Source: Sulfurimonas sp. (GTDB taxonomy: Bacteria; Campylobacterota; Campylobacteria; Campylobacterales; Sulfurimonadaceae). From it: a stretch of DNA of 64,000 nucleotides. Below are positions 8,688-19,521 of this stretch, piece after piece. Numbering within the stretch: position 1 is the stretch's first letter; the number at the start of each line of letters is the position of its first letter. Below the pieces are notes generated by a model. It worked only from the letters and a program-made list of their open reading frames with translations. It did no database searches and was not told the DNA's origin. The DNA is taken from the NCBI GenBank assembly GCA_030949945.1, contig JAUZRZ010000062.1:20016-84015 (forward strand). Direction: 5' to 3'. The position numbers and the translations under genes were made by a program.

Positions 8688-9866
8688 ATGACTGAAGAAA
8701 TTGTAAAAACAGCATTAGCAAAAGTAATGTATCCAGGTTTTACTAAGGATATTGTAACTTTTGGTTTTGTAAAAGATATAAATATTGATGGAACTACAGT
8801 AAACTTTACTGTAGATATTACATCAAATGCACCAGAAGTTGCACAAGAGATTAAAGATAAATCAGCAGAAGTACTAAAAGTTGCAGGAGCGACTACAGTT
8901 AACTGTAATATTCAAGCACCTGTAATACCTAAAGAGTCTTCATCTCAAGGGAAGAATATTGCACCACAAGTAAAAAACTTCTTGATGGTAAGTTCAGGAA
9001 AAGGTGGAGTTGGAAAATCAACTACATCAGTAAATATCGCTATTGCCTTAGCTGCTCAAGGACTTAAAGTTGGTCTTTTAGATGCAGATATTTATGGTCC
9101 AAATATCCCTCGTATGGTTGGTTTAAACTGATGTTAAACCTGAAGTAACTGGAAATAAAGTACTACCTCTTAAAGCATATGGTATTGAAATTATGTCTAT
9201 GGGTTCACTTATGGATGAGGGTCAAGCTTTAATCTGGCGTGGGTCTATGATAATGAAAGCAATCTGAGCAGTTCTTGCGTGACATTTTATGGTCAGAATT
9301 AGATGTTCTAGTTATTGATATGCCACCAGGAACTGGTGATGCTCAGCTTACTCTTGCTCAGTCTGTACCTGTTACAGCTGGTCTTACAGTAACAACTCCA
9401 CAAAGTGTTTCCTTAGATGACTCACGTCGTTCACTGGATATGTTTAAAAAATTAAATATTCCTATAGCTGGAATTGTTGAGAATATGAGTGGATTTATCG
9501 CTCCAGATACTGGTGTTGAATATGATATTTTTGGTAAAGGAACATCCCAGCCAATGGCGGATGAGTTTGATACTAAAATAATCGCCGAAATTCCAATCGA
9601 GCCAGGTATTCGTACTGGTGGAGATGAAGGAAAACCTATTATATTTGCTAACCCAACTTCAGAGTCTGCAAAACGCTTTATCGCTGCTGCTGCTTCTGTT
9701 TGGGCAACAATTGAAGAGATTAATGCAAATGGTGGAGTTGATAACAAAGGTGTTCAGCCTACAACTCCTCCTGGTGTATCAGCTTGTTCAACTGCCTGCT
9801 CCAGCTAAAGAAGCTCCTGCAGCATCTAATGATGAAAGTTGTGGAACTGGATGTGGTTGTCACTAA
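8688..9866 (+). CDS. mrp: Mrp/NBP35-type Fe-S carrier ATPase, split by three frameshifts
   Basis: P-loop ATPase that assembles or carries Fe-S clusters. Order: N-terminal MIP18/DUF59-like domain (1-85), deviant Walker [14 protein letters not shown] near residue 105, switch [15 protein letters not shown], Walker B-like [20 protein letters not shown], and a C-terminal tail ending CGTGCGCH. Breaks: extra A near 9128 (TTA-A-ACTGAT), extra T near 9264 (ATC-T-GAGCAG), extra T near 9799 (GCC-T-GCT). Correction gives one continuous protein of about 391 aa. The usual CxxC is represented by the cysteine-rich tail. Three separate breaks in one conserved gene argue strongly for base-call error. Confidence 0.92.
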
Positions 9867-9934
9867 GACAAGCCATCAATTGCCTTCTAGGTATAAAACT
9901 AAGCCATGATTATCACTTTTTGTATATTGGATTT

Positions 9935-11789
9935 TTATCTAAAGTTCTCCATCTCGCTCATCTCTTTTGTATATTCAACAATTTTATTTCTACCTGTTGT
10001 TTTAGCAACATATAAAGCTGTATCAGCATATTTAATACATTTCCATATAGTATCACCATCTTCAGGAAATCTTGCAATTCCTATACTTAATGTTTTATGG
10101 ATAGTTTCACCATTACCAACTTCAAAAACAAGTGCTGCAAATGCTTGGTGAATCTTTTGAGCTACCTGTAGTGCTCCTTCTTTACTGGCATTGTGAAGCA
10201 TAATAATAAACTCTTCACCACCATATCGAATTGCTAAGTCAGCTTCTCTGATACTACCTAATAGAAGTTTACCAATCTCAACTATAACCTTATCTCCAAT
10301 ATCATGCCCATAAGTATCATTAACCATTTTAAAGAAATCAACATCAAGCATCATAACACTATAAGAGTTTTTTTCACGAGTAGCTTGACTCATTAAAGTA
10401 TCAATAAACTCTTCTAAAAACCTTCTGTTGTAGAGACCAGTCATCGCATCACGAAGAGAAGTGTCTCTAAGTTTAGACATTAAAATTCTTACTCTCAATA
10501 ACTGGTTTAGCCGCTTCAAGGTAGTTTCGTATATTTGATATTTTAGATGTTATTGCATTGATTTTGTCTTCTGAATTACTTGTAATTGAAATTGCTGATA
10601 GAATTTTCTTCATTGATAGTAAAAGGGATACAAGTATAGTATTGTCCATTTGCATTACAATATTGGCATAAATTAACAAACTCTGAAGATATAACATCTG
10701 TTTTTGTCCTATGTGCACGACATAAATCTGCTCTTTTATCTACTTCATCATAACATATACTTGCGGTAGCATTACTAAAGATAAGTTTTCTACTGTTTTG
10801 TAGTGTATCAATTTCATAAAAGCTAAAACTCTCTACTTTAAACTTATTCGTAAGTATATCAATAATTCTATTATAGACTACCTCTTTTGAAGCATCCCTC
10901 TCAATAGTCTTTTTAAATTTATAAATATCAGACAACTCTCCAATAATCGTTTTTGCCTCATGAAGTGGATCTGAAGAGGAGACACAGCCCTGAGGGATAA
11001 AGGTGGAGAGATTGTATTTTATATCACCAAATGTCTCTTGCATCTTTTTAAAGAGGGTATTGAGCTGTGTAACTATCTGCTTACCATCACCGCTAACAGT
11101 TGTGCTAAACTCATGTGTAAAGTCTCCACTGTATGCTTTTGTAATTCCCTCTTGCATGTTTGAGAAAAGTTTCATATATGGTGTGACATAGTGGTTAATT
11201 AGGATAAGTACAATAATTATAAAAAGAATATTTATTCCAAGTATTTTTAAAATAGTAAAAAATCCCAGCACTTCGCATACTAGTAATATCAAACTCCATA
11301 CTTATAGCACCGAGTGTATCCCCATTTTTAACATCATGACAGCTAATGCAGTTCGTTCCATTGTTGTACATTGAAGCCTTGTAAGGAATAGTTACACGCA
11401 GAAGGATTTTGTCTGTATGCTCACTAACTTCAGTTATCATCTCTCCAGTTGCTAAAACTTTAGTATCTATAGCATCTCTGAGTGTTTCGTTACTAAAGCC
11501 TTTTCCATACTGTTTTACAACATTATCCGAACGTACTATCCATACGGCATGAACATCATTATAGTTATTTGAAATTTGGTTAAGAAAGTATTGGCGTTTA
11601 TCCATGATACCATTTACCATATGTGCAGTCAGACCATCTTTTACAACGGCTGCAGTCATGGAGGCTTTTCTCAATTGCACCTTTTATACTATAGTCTCTA
11701 AAATTTAAAGAGACATTGATAATAGTAGCACCACCAAGGGCAAGTAGCATAAGGGTTACAATGAAAAGTAGTTTTGACTTTGTTTGCAT
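9935..11789 (-). CDS. membrane diguanylate cyclase with periplasmic CxxCH domain, split by four frameshifts
   Basis: Corrected length is about 616 aa. Order: N-terminal membrane anchor (LLFIVTLMLLALGGATI), a periplasmic DUF3365/Tll0287-like sensor ending in CISCH (a c-type haem motif), a second membrane segment (ILFIIIVLILI), HAMP-like region, a cytoplasmic linker with CRAHRT and CQYC cysteines, then GGDEF with active-site GGEEF and the substrate loop DATGLYNRRF-like MTGLYNRRF. It should make cyclic di-GMP, gated by a redox or gas ligand. Breaks lie near 11673 (AAAA for AAA), 11272, 10605 and 10485 (TTTT for TTT), all single extra bases. ATG at 11789 is preferred; GTG at 11798 is possible. 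Confidence 0.85.
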
Positions 11790-11900
11790 GAGACTCACTT
11801 TATAGTTAGATTTCTTATAGTAAGATTTCTATTAATTAATCTTCTATAATAACAAAGAAAATCTAAAGATAGAGTGAAATATTAAAAATATAAGTAAATA

Positions 11901-13713
11901 TTATTCTACTGTTACACTTTTGGCTAAATTTCGTGGCATATCTACATCATTACCAAGTCTAACTGAAATCTCTAAAGAAAAAGTTGAAGAACAACCATCA
12001 TCTCAAAAAACTCTAACATATAGTGACTACACTCATTAATTTTAATAAAATCATCCGCTTTATCAAAACCTGAGGAGCTAATTGCACAGATAGTACTGTC
12101 TCTAGCACTTAACTCTTCGACATTTGACTTTGCTTTTTCATAGAGTAAATGTTTTGGAAGGAGGGCAATAGTGAAAAGTTCAGGGTCAGCGAGTGCAATA
12201 GGTCCATGTTTCATCTCTCCACTAGGATAACCCTCAGCATGAAGATAGGAAATCTCTTTGAGTTTTAAGGCACCCTCTAAGGCTAAAGGATAAAAAACAT
12301 CTCGACCAATAAAGAAAAAACCATGACCATGTAAGTAGCGTTTTGAGAGTCTTTTTATCTTCTCATGCATATCATCATCAACCTTAACAGATGCAGGTAT
12401 TTCTCTAAGAAGTTTAATCTGTTTGGCTATATCTTGAGGAGTTAAGTGAGCTATTATGTTTTGCAAGATAGAGTGCTAACATCCAAAACAGAGTTACCTG
12501 TGTTGCAAAAGCTTTGGTTGAAGCAACACCTTTTTCAACTCCAGCACGGGTTAAAACGCAAGCATCAGCTAAACGAACCATCGAAGAGTTGTCTACATTA
12601 CAGATAACAAGTGTTTTTAATCCTGCAGCTTTAGCCATCTTGAGTGTTTCAAGTGTATCTGCAGTCTCCCCACTTTGAGAGATAACTACAAAGAGTGTAT
12701 CTTTTGTCATTATTGGATTTCTATATCTAAACTCAGATGCTACTTCAATAGTTGTTTTTATCTTTGCATAACGTTCAAAAAGATATGAGGCTGTAAGGGC
12801 AGAGTGATAAGAAGTTCCACAAGCACAAAGTTTTATCTCTTTAATACCATCAAAGAGTGAGTCCTCAAGTTCATCAAATAAAATTTCATCATCACTAAGA
12901 CGACCAAGAAGTGTATCTGCGATAACACTACTTTGTTCATAAATCTCTTTTTCCATAAAAAAACGAAAACCATCTTTTTGTGCAGAGAGTTTATTTGTTG
13001 AGAGTTTTACAAATTGTGCTTCTTTTTTTATATCATCCTTATCAAAAATAGCTAACTCTGTAGGTGTTACATAACCGTAGTCTCCATCTTCAAAATAATT
13101 TACATCAGAGCACTGCCCAATAAGTGGAGTATCTGAAGAAGCAAAATATTTTTCATTTTCAGCATTGATACCTACAAGCATTGGCGAACCATGTTTTGCA
13201 AAAAAGATGGTTTCACTCTCTCCTTTGTCACAAGGAGAGTTGCATAAGCACCTTGAAGTTGAGAGATGGTTTTTTTAAAAGCTTCAAAGGCAGAGTCAGC
13301 AGTTTTGAGGTTTTTTTCAAACTGATGGACTATTACCTCTGTATCTGTTTGGCTTAAAAAAACTACTCCATCGGCTATAAGCTCTTTTTTTAACTCAGCA
13401 TAATTTTCTATGATACCGTTATGAACAACATAAGACTCACTTCCTATATGAGGATGAGCATTGAGTTCAGTTGGTTTTCCATGTGTTGCCCATCTAGTAT
13501 GACCAATACCAATAGCAAAACCTTGCGATATATAATTTTTGTTTTCTCTTCTAAGTTTACAAGTTTACCTATAGCTTTAAAACTATCAAATTTACCATTT
13601 TGTAGTACTGCTATCCCAGCTGAATCATAACCACGATATTCAAGCTCTTTAAGCCCGCTTAGTAGTATCTCTTTAGAGTTCTTTTTCCCTAGGTATCCAA
13701 CTATTCCACACAT
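11901..13713 (-). CDS. glmS: glucosamine-6-phosphate synthase, split by four frameshifts
   Basis: Makes glucosamine-6-phosphate from fructose-6-phosphate and glutamine for peptidoglycan and LPS. The start MCGIVGYLG supplies nucleophile Cys2; GHTRWATHG and [10 protein letters not shown] follow in the glutaminase domain. The SIS domains carry [20 protein letters not shown] and [10 protein letters not shown]; the C-terminus is [11 protein letters not shown]. Breaks: A-run short by one at 13536-13540, extra AG near 13218, extra A near 12452, T-run (coding) short by one at 11978-11982. Correction gives 603 aa, the normal length. The gene is normally essential, so error is more likely than inactivation. 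Its start overlaps the end of glnD by 13 bases. Confidence 0.95.
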
Positions 13714-16252
13714 ATAAAATCCTTATTTGTTAACATATCATATATTAGTTGGGTATTATTACATATCTCACTCTGTTTATCCATTAAAAAGCTGTCTCTT
13801 ACCTTGTATTTACTCGAATGTATCTTTGCTGTAACAATATTTATATCTAAAACATCAAAACAGTGCATAACATAAGCTAGTAATCCATTTTGGTTTTTTG
13901 TGTGTATAAGTATTTCTGCATGTGTTAAAGAGTGCTCAAAGTCTATACTAATTTCATCCCTTCTTATCACTACATCTTTAAACTTAGTCTCTTTACTCAT
14001 ATCAAACGCAGCAGCTATTTTATCTTCTACTAAAAAAATCTCACTCTCATCAATCTTTTGAATAAACTCTATTTTAAAATATTTTATATCATCAAAGAGA
14101 GTAGTGATTTCCATACTTGCAACACTAATATGAGAGAGAGACGCAAGTAAATAGCCAAGGTTTAGAGGAATTTTTCTATATATTTCAATAGTTAAAGAGT
14201 CTTTATTTGTTACTGTAAAACTATACTCTTTTGTTTGACGTGCTTTTTGTGCTACTTCAATGATGTCTTGAGGGGAGCGTTTGAAAAAGAAAAGATTTGA
14301 TTCTATGTTGAGTATCTTTTTTTGTAATGCCACGAGGAAGTTGTGTAAAAGTAGAAAGGTTTTGAACTCGTTTTTCTATTATGAGACGTTTTTTAGCATC
14401 TGTAATTCTATGTCTGTTTTGAGCCACTTCAAGGGCACTTTTATATAAATCAAAAAGAAGTTTAGAGTTAAATGAGTTATATGTCTCTCCTCCTACTCCA
14501 TTAATGTCAGCATAAGTTAAAATGTATAGCATATTGAGATTTTTTATATCTCCAAGCTTAGACATAAACCTATAGAGTGTTTTTTCATTATATATATTCT
14601 CTTTAAAAGCAACATTACTCATAAGTATATGGTGTTTGACAAGGATAACAGCTCTCTCTTGCATCTCTTGACTCATATGCATCTGTTTGAGAAAAGGGAT
14701 AATGAGTTTAGCTCCAACCTCTGAGTGATCTTGTTTTCTTCCCTTACCAGTATCGTGAAAAAGTGTAGTGATCTTTACAATGAGTTTTTCATCTTCACTA
14801 AGCTCATCATGAAGTAGTTCAATAAAAGTTTCTTTTATATTTTCAAGTGATTTTATGCACTCAAGTGAGTGAATATCTACAGGGTAGTGGTGGTACCCAT
14901 CAAACTGAGGCATATGAAGTACTTTTCTAAAGTTACCAAAAAGTTCGTGAAGAATCCCTGCATCATAAAATAGTTTTAAAAAACAGTAAGTATGTCTTCT
15001 CTTGAGAAGTTGTTTAAGTAGAGCATAAGTACTTTGACTCAAGGGGTGTGAAATTTTACTGTATGTTAGATTTGATAATACCCCAGAGTCAAATTTATAG
15101 TTTTTATCTTCAAGTGTGAGGAGAAGTTTTAAGAGTTCATTATTGTGATGAATTTTTTGTTTATATGAAATATAGACACGACCTCCAAATGTATAAAGTC
15201 CTTTAGCTATACGACTTTGTCTTAGTTTTGTTATCATTTTTTCATCATAGAGATAGGGTCTAATCATTTTTTTTGTAAATATACGGGTAAAGTTGTCTAT
15301 TCTCCAACCTGCTGCAATGACCTTTGTGGCAAGTTTTATCTGGTCTTTAAATCCAAGCATCTTAGCAACACTAGGAATATACTCTAGTCGGAGTGTGTCT
15401 TCTTGCTTATTTGTGATGAGATGCAAGGCACTTCTCACTCGAAACATCAACTCCAAAGAGATTCTAAACTCTTTGTATGAGGCTTCACTATAGACGACAC
15501 CAACAAGTTCTTTGATGTTGTCAACACCATAAATAGTATGTGCAATCCAATACAGAAGTTGTGTATCACGAAGTCCCCCAACACTCTCTTTTATATTTGG
15601 CTCCATTGAGATAGGATACTTTTTACGGCGAACTTGAGCCTCTTGTACTTTAGCAATCAAAAATTCTTTTTGATTATGGAGTCTTATTTTTGTGAGTTGT
15701 CGCTGTGTTTCTTGCCAAGTAAAGGCAGAGCCGATGATAAGACGCGACTCCATTAAAGAGGTGCGAATCGTTTGGTCTTCATTTGCTGCACGGAAAAAGA
15801 TCGCTAGTTTCATGTACACGATGACCTAGTTTTAAACCAGCATCAAGGGCGAGATAAAACAGTTTTTCTATGATGAGTTTAACATTGTAACCCTCTATAT
15901 CCTCATAGACTATGAGTAGGTCAATATCACTATGAACACAGAGTTGTTCACGTCCATAACTACCAAGTGCAACAATAGCAACAGGAATAGAACTTCTCAT
16001 TGGCAAATAGTCACCAAAAAGACGTCGCAGTACTGTTTTATACATAAGTGATATTATAGAATCTAGTTTTTTGGTGTGTTGTACAAGAAAATCTTTTCCT
16101 TGATTTCTTTCAAACAAAAAAGGAAGAGACTCTTTATACTCATTAATGTAGCGTTTAAAAAGCTTACTGAGTTCAAAGTCAGTTGCATTTGTACCAATAA
16201 TATTTTCAATCTCAGGGGTAGGTTCATATCTTAATTCTCTTTTAAGTGTCAA
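13701..16252 (-). CDS. glnD: [protein-PII] uridylyltransferase, split by two frameshifts
   Basis: Senses glutamine and modifies PII. The nucleotidyltransferase motif [19 protein letters not shown] (G-S, then DxD) lies near residue 100; an HD phosphohydrolase motif ([15 protein letters not shown]) is central, and the C-terminal part looks like ACT domains. Corrected length is 849 aa, standard for GlnD. Breaks: one extra A near 15794-15798 on the plus strand (T in coding) and one extra base in a 7-base run at 14317-14323. TTG at 16252 appears to be the start; no ATG is near it. The overlap with glmS suggests one operon linking glutamine sensing to a glutamine-using enzyme. Confidence 0.92.
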
Positions 16253-16338
16253 AGCACTTATATATTTTGCTTATTATAGTATAGTTATTCTAAACACGAT
16301 ATAATCTGAAAAATTTAATGAATTTAATGGAATGAAAT

Positions 16339-16626
16339 ATGACAATAACAAAAAGTGTAACATTTATAGCAAAAAAAGGCAGTGAAGAAAAAATGAAAGA
16401 GCTACTATCTGCCATGGTAATTCCGAGTAAGGCAGAAGATGGATGTCTTTTTTATGAAATATTTCAGTATGAAAAAGAACCACAACGTTTTATGGCAGTA
16501 GAGACTTGGGAGAATGAAGCGGCACTAGATGGACATAAAGCTTCAGCTCATTATAGTGTTTACAAGTCAAGTTATGAGCCATACTGTGATGATAAGTACA
16601 GTGATGAACTAGAAGTTTTAGGTTAG
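16339..16626 (+). CDS. antibiotic biosynthesis monooxygenase (ABM) family protein
   Basis: A 95-aa single ABM-fold protein: ITKSVTFIAKKGSEEKMKE, then DGCLFYEIFQ, FMAVETWENEAALDGHK and AHYSVYK. The pattern of small cofactor-free monooxygenases (YgiN, LsrG, YgiN-like quinol oxygenases) is clear. It begins an apparent operon with a class II aldolase 4 bases later and an LsrK-type kinase after that. The E. coli lsr system includes LsrG, an ABM-fold protein that processes phospho-AI-2, so an LsrG-like role is a reasonable inference from context, but the sequence alone cannot separate it from other ABM proteins. Confidence 0.75.
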   Translation: MTITKSVTFIAKKGSEEKMKELLSAMVIPSKAEDGCLFYEIFQYEKEPQRFMAVETWENEAALDGHKASAHYSVYKSSYEPYCDDKYSDELEVLG

Positions 16627-16630
16627 TAGG

Positions 16631-17806
16631 ATGAAGAATTTATTTGATAGTCAAAAAGCTAAAACATGTACGAATGACTTAGACCTTAGAGTATATACTT
16701 CAAATCTTTTAGGTCAAAGTGATGAGTTAGTCCTCCATGGTGGGGGGAATACTTCTGTAAAAACAATAATTGATGGTGAAGAGATACTTCTTGTTAAAGG
16801 GAGTGGTTGGGATTTAGTTAGTATACAGCCCAAAGGTTTTGCTCCAGTGAAGATGAAAACTCTTTTGGAGATGGCAAAGCTAGAGAGTCTGAGTGATAGT
16901 GATATGGTAAGTGGACAAAAAGCAGCGATGATAGATAAAACTGCTCCAAACCCGTCAGTTGAAGCGATACTCCATGCACTTATTCCTTATAAGTTTGTTG
17001 ATCATACCCATGCGGATGCTGTTGTTACTATTTCAAACTCGAAGAATGGTTTAAGAGATATAAAAAAAGTTTTTCCAAATTTTCTTGTAGTTGATTATGT
17101 AATGCCAGGATTTATTTTAGCACATACTATTTATGAGATGACTAAAGATTTAGACTGGTCGAGTATTGATGGGATAATTTTGCATAATCATGGGATTTTT
17201 ACTTTTGATAATGATGCAAAAGAGTCGTATGAAAAAATGATAGAAGCAGTATCTCAAGCAGAGGTTTTTTTAGCACAAAATGCTAACCTTCACATATCAA
17301 GTTCGTACTCATCAAGTAAATGTGATATGCAAAAGATAGTAGAGGTACTCTCAAAAGCCAAAGGGTATAAGGTGTCACTCAATATAAATCAGTCTCCATT
17401 AGCGAACTACTATGCTTCACAGGAAAATTTACGTGAGTTTGCTTCTCGTGGTGTTTTAACACCTGAGCATATAATTAGAACTAAAAGAGTACCTCTTATT
17501 ATGGAAGATACTGATTTAGAAGCTGGTGTTGAGAAATATATGAAAGAGTATGAGGCATACTTTAAAGAGTTTGCAGATGATGAGGTGATGTTAAACGCAG
17601 CACCAAACTATATGGTCATAAAAAACACAGCTGTTATTAGTTTTGGTAAAACTCCAAAAGAAGCAAATATTGTGAATGATATAGTTGAACATACTATGAG
17701 AGCAGTACTTAGAGCTGACAAGCTTGGTGGATATAAAAGTATAAGTGTAGCAGATAGTTTTGCTATGGAGTACTGGGAACTCGAACAGGCTAAGATAACA
17801 AAATAG
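16631..17806 (+). CDS. class II aldolase/adducin family protein
   Basis: 391 aa. Motifs: LVLHGGGNTSVK and LVKGSGWDL (phosphate loops), DHTHADAV (first zinc histidines) and LHNHGIFTF (third). This resembles the aldolase half of RhaD-like aldolase/dehydrogenase fusions, but no short-chain dehydrogenase domain follows. The C-terminal 170 residues (FASRGVLTPEHIIRTKRVP, MVIKNTAVISFGKT) extend the domain as in that subfamily. Class II aldolases split phosphorylated sugars such as phospho-pentulose or fuculose phosphate. Lying between an ABM protein and an LsrK-type kinase, it may cleave the kinase product. The substrate is unknown. Confidence 0.82.
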   Translation: MKNLFDSQKAKTCTNDLDLRVYTSNLLGQSDELVLHGGGNTSVKTIIDGEEILLVKGSGWDLVSIQPKGFAPVKMKTLLEMAKLESLSDSDMVSGQKAAMIDKTAPNPSVEAILHALIPYKFVDHTHADAVVTISNSKNGLRDIKKVFPNFLVVDYVMPGFILAHTIYEMTKDLDWSSIDGIILHNHGIFTFDNDAKESYEKMIEAVSQAEVFLAQNANLHISSSYSSSKCDMQKIVEVLSKAKGYKVSLNINQSPLANYYASQENLREFASRGVLTPEHIIRTKRVPLIMEDTDLEAGVEKYMKEYEAYFKEFADDEVMLNAAPNYMVIKNTAVISFGKTPKEANIVNDIVEHTMRAVLRADKLGGYKSISVADSFAMEYWELEQAKITK

Positions 17807-17838
17807 TATTTTGATTTGAGTAACAACATACCGCCTAC

Positions 17839-17899
17839 GTAAAGATACTTTGAGAGGACAAATCCTCCCTCTGGTCTGAGCCTCTAAAAGTATCTTTAC
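17839..17899. repeat. long intergenic hairpin before lsrK
   Basis: Arms at 17839-17857 and 17881-17899 match at 18 of 19 positions (GTAAAGATACTTTGAGAGG against its complement). The loop contains a smaller hairpin GAGGA-CAAA-TCCTC. It lies between the aldolase stop and the kinase start, a 141-base gap with no gene. No U-run follows, so it is not a standard terminator; it may be a REP-like palindrome or an RNA-processing site. Confidence 0.6.
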
Positions 17900-17947
17900 T
17901 ACGGCTACATTTTCTACAAATTGAATTATTTTATATGGAACAAACTA

Positions 17948-19521
17948 ATGAATGAAACAAAATACTTACTAGCAATAGATGCAGGAACAGGAAGTATTCG
18001 TGCTGTTGTTTTTGATACTAAGGGTAACCAGATAGCCGTGAGTCAAAAAGAGTGGACACATCTTGAAGAAAGAGGGTGTTTCAAACTCTATGAGTTTTGA
18101 TTATGAGAAAAATTATCTACTTGTTTGTGCTTGTATAAAAGAGTCTATTGCTGATGCAGGAATAAACGCAGAGGATATACTCGGACTTAGTGCTACAAGT
18201 ATGCGTGAGGGCATTGTACTCTACGATAAAGATGGTAGAGAACTCTGGGCTGTTGCAAATGTCGATGCTCGTGCAGGTAAAGAAGTGAAGTATTTAAAAG
18301 AGAACTTTTCTGGTGTTGAAGAGGAGTTTTATGCTTGGAGTGGTCAAACTTTTGCTCTTGGAGCATTACCTCGAATACTATGGCTCAAAAATAATCGTCC
18401 TGAAGTTTATGAAAAGGTAGCCACTCTCTCAATGATAGGAGATTGGATTTTAGCAAAACTGAGTGGAGTAATCGCTACTGACCCTAGCAATGGGGGAACA
18501 ACTGGTGTTTTTTCTTTAAGTAAACGTGACTGGGATAAGAGTATGGCTACAAAAGTAGGTCTCAAAGATGATATTTTCCCTTCTGTGCTAGAAGTGGGTG
18601 AAGTAATGGGATTTGTATCTGAGAGAGCTTCAAAAGAGACAGGTCTGAGTCAAAGTACAAAAGTAGTTATGGGTGGTGGTGATGTACAACTCGGTTCTGC
18701 TGGACTAGGAGTTGTAAAATCTGGGGACGTAGCTATTTTAGGTGGTTCATTTTGGCAACAAGTTGTAAATATACCAAAAGAGATAAAGCCTCCAAAAGAT
18801 ATGAGTATTCGTGTAAATCCGCATGTGATTTCTACTCTTTCTCAAGCAGAAGGAATTAGTTTTTTTAGTGGTTTAGTTATGCGATGGTTTAGAGATGCAT
18901 TTTGTGATATGGAAAAACTTGAAGCACAAAAAAGAGAGATGAATGTTTATGCTCTTTTAGAAGAAAAAGCAAAAGAAGTTCCTGTCGGCTCTTACGGGAT
19001 ATTACCAATATTTTCTGACTCAATGAAATATGGAAAATGGTATCACTCAGCACCGAGTTTTTTAAACTTAACTTTAGATGCAAGTATCTCTAACCGTGCG
19101 AGTATGTTTAGAAGTTTAGAAGAAAACGCAGCGATAGTCTCTAGTATAAATTTAGAAAAGATAAAAGAGTTTAGTGGTATTGAAATCAAAGAGATAGTTT
19201 TTGGTGGTGGAGCTAGTCGTGGTGGTTTATGGTCTCAGATACTTGCAGATGTGACAGGCTATCGAGTCAAAGTCCCTAAAGTTACAGAAGCAACAGCTCT
19301 AGGTGCAGCAATGGCTGCTGGAGTTGGATGCGGAATTTATGCAGACTTAGAGAGTGCTGCCCATGAGTTGGTACGATGGGATAAAAGTTATGAGCCAAAT
19401 ATGACAAAATAAAAAAATATACGATGCTATAAAAATAAAATGGCAAAAAGCTTATGAAATGCAGTTAAAGCTAGTAGATGAAAATATTACGACTAGTATG
19501 TGGAAGGCACCTGGATTATAA
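17948..19521 (+). CDS. lsrK: autoinducer-2 kinase LsrK-like (FGGY family), split by two frameshifts
   Basis: FGGY carbohydrate kinase matching LsrK along its whole length: start [19 protein letters not shown], then [87 protein letters not shown] and C-terminal [10 protein letters not shown]. LsrK phosphorylates the quorum signal AI-2 after uptake. Breaks are one extra A at 18069-18071 (EERG for EEEG) and one extra T at 19410; past the latter [15 protein letters not shown] restores the LsrK C-terminus. Corrected length is 523 aa (E. coli about 530). No lsr transporter or lsrR is in the window. The family call is strong; AI-2 as substrate is inferred. Confidence 0.85.

Noticed and set aside
9262..9268. 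TGA in mrp as selenocysteine or recoded codon
   Set aside because: The downstream sequence only matches Mrp after a frame change, so the TGA is a by-product of an extra T, not recoding.
1877..13713. Programmed ribosomal frameshifting as the cause of the split genes
   Set aside because: The breaks occur in both directions, in unrelated genes, without a shared slippery site and stimulatory structure, and several genes have three or four. Base error is simpler.
16339..16626. Firm assignment as LsrG
   Set aside because: ABM proteins are too similar in length and pattern; only context supports LsrG, so the call is kept at family level.
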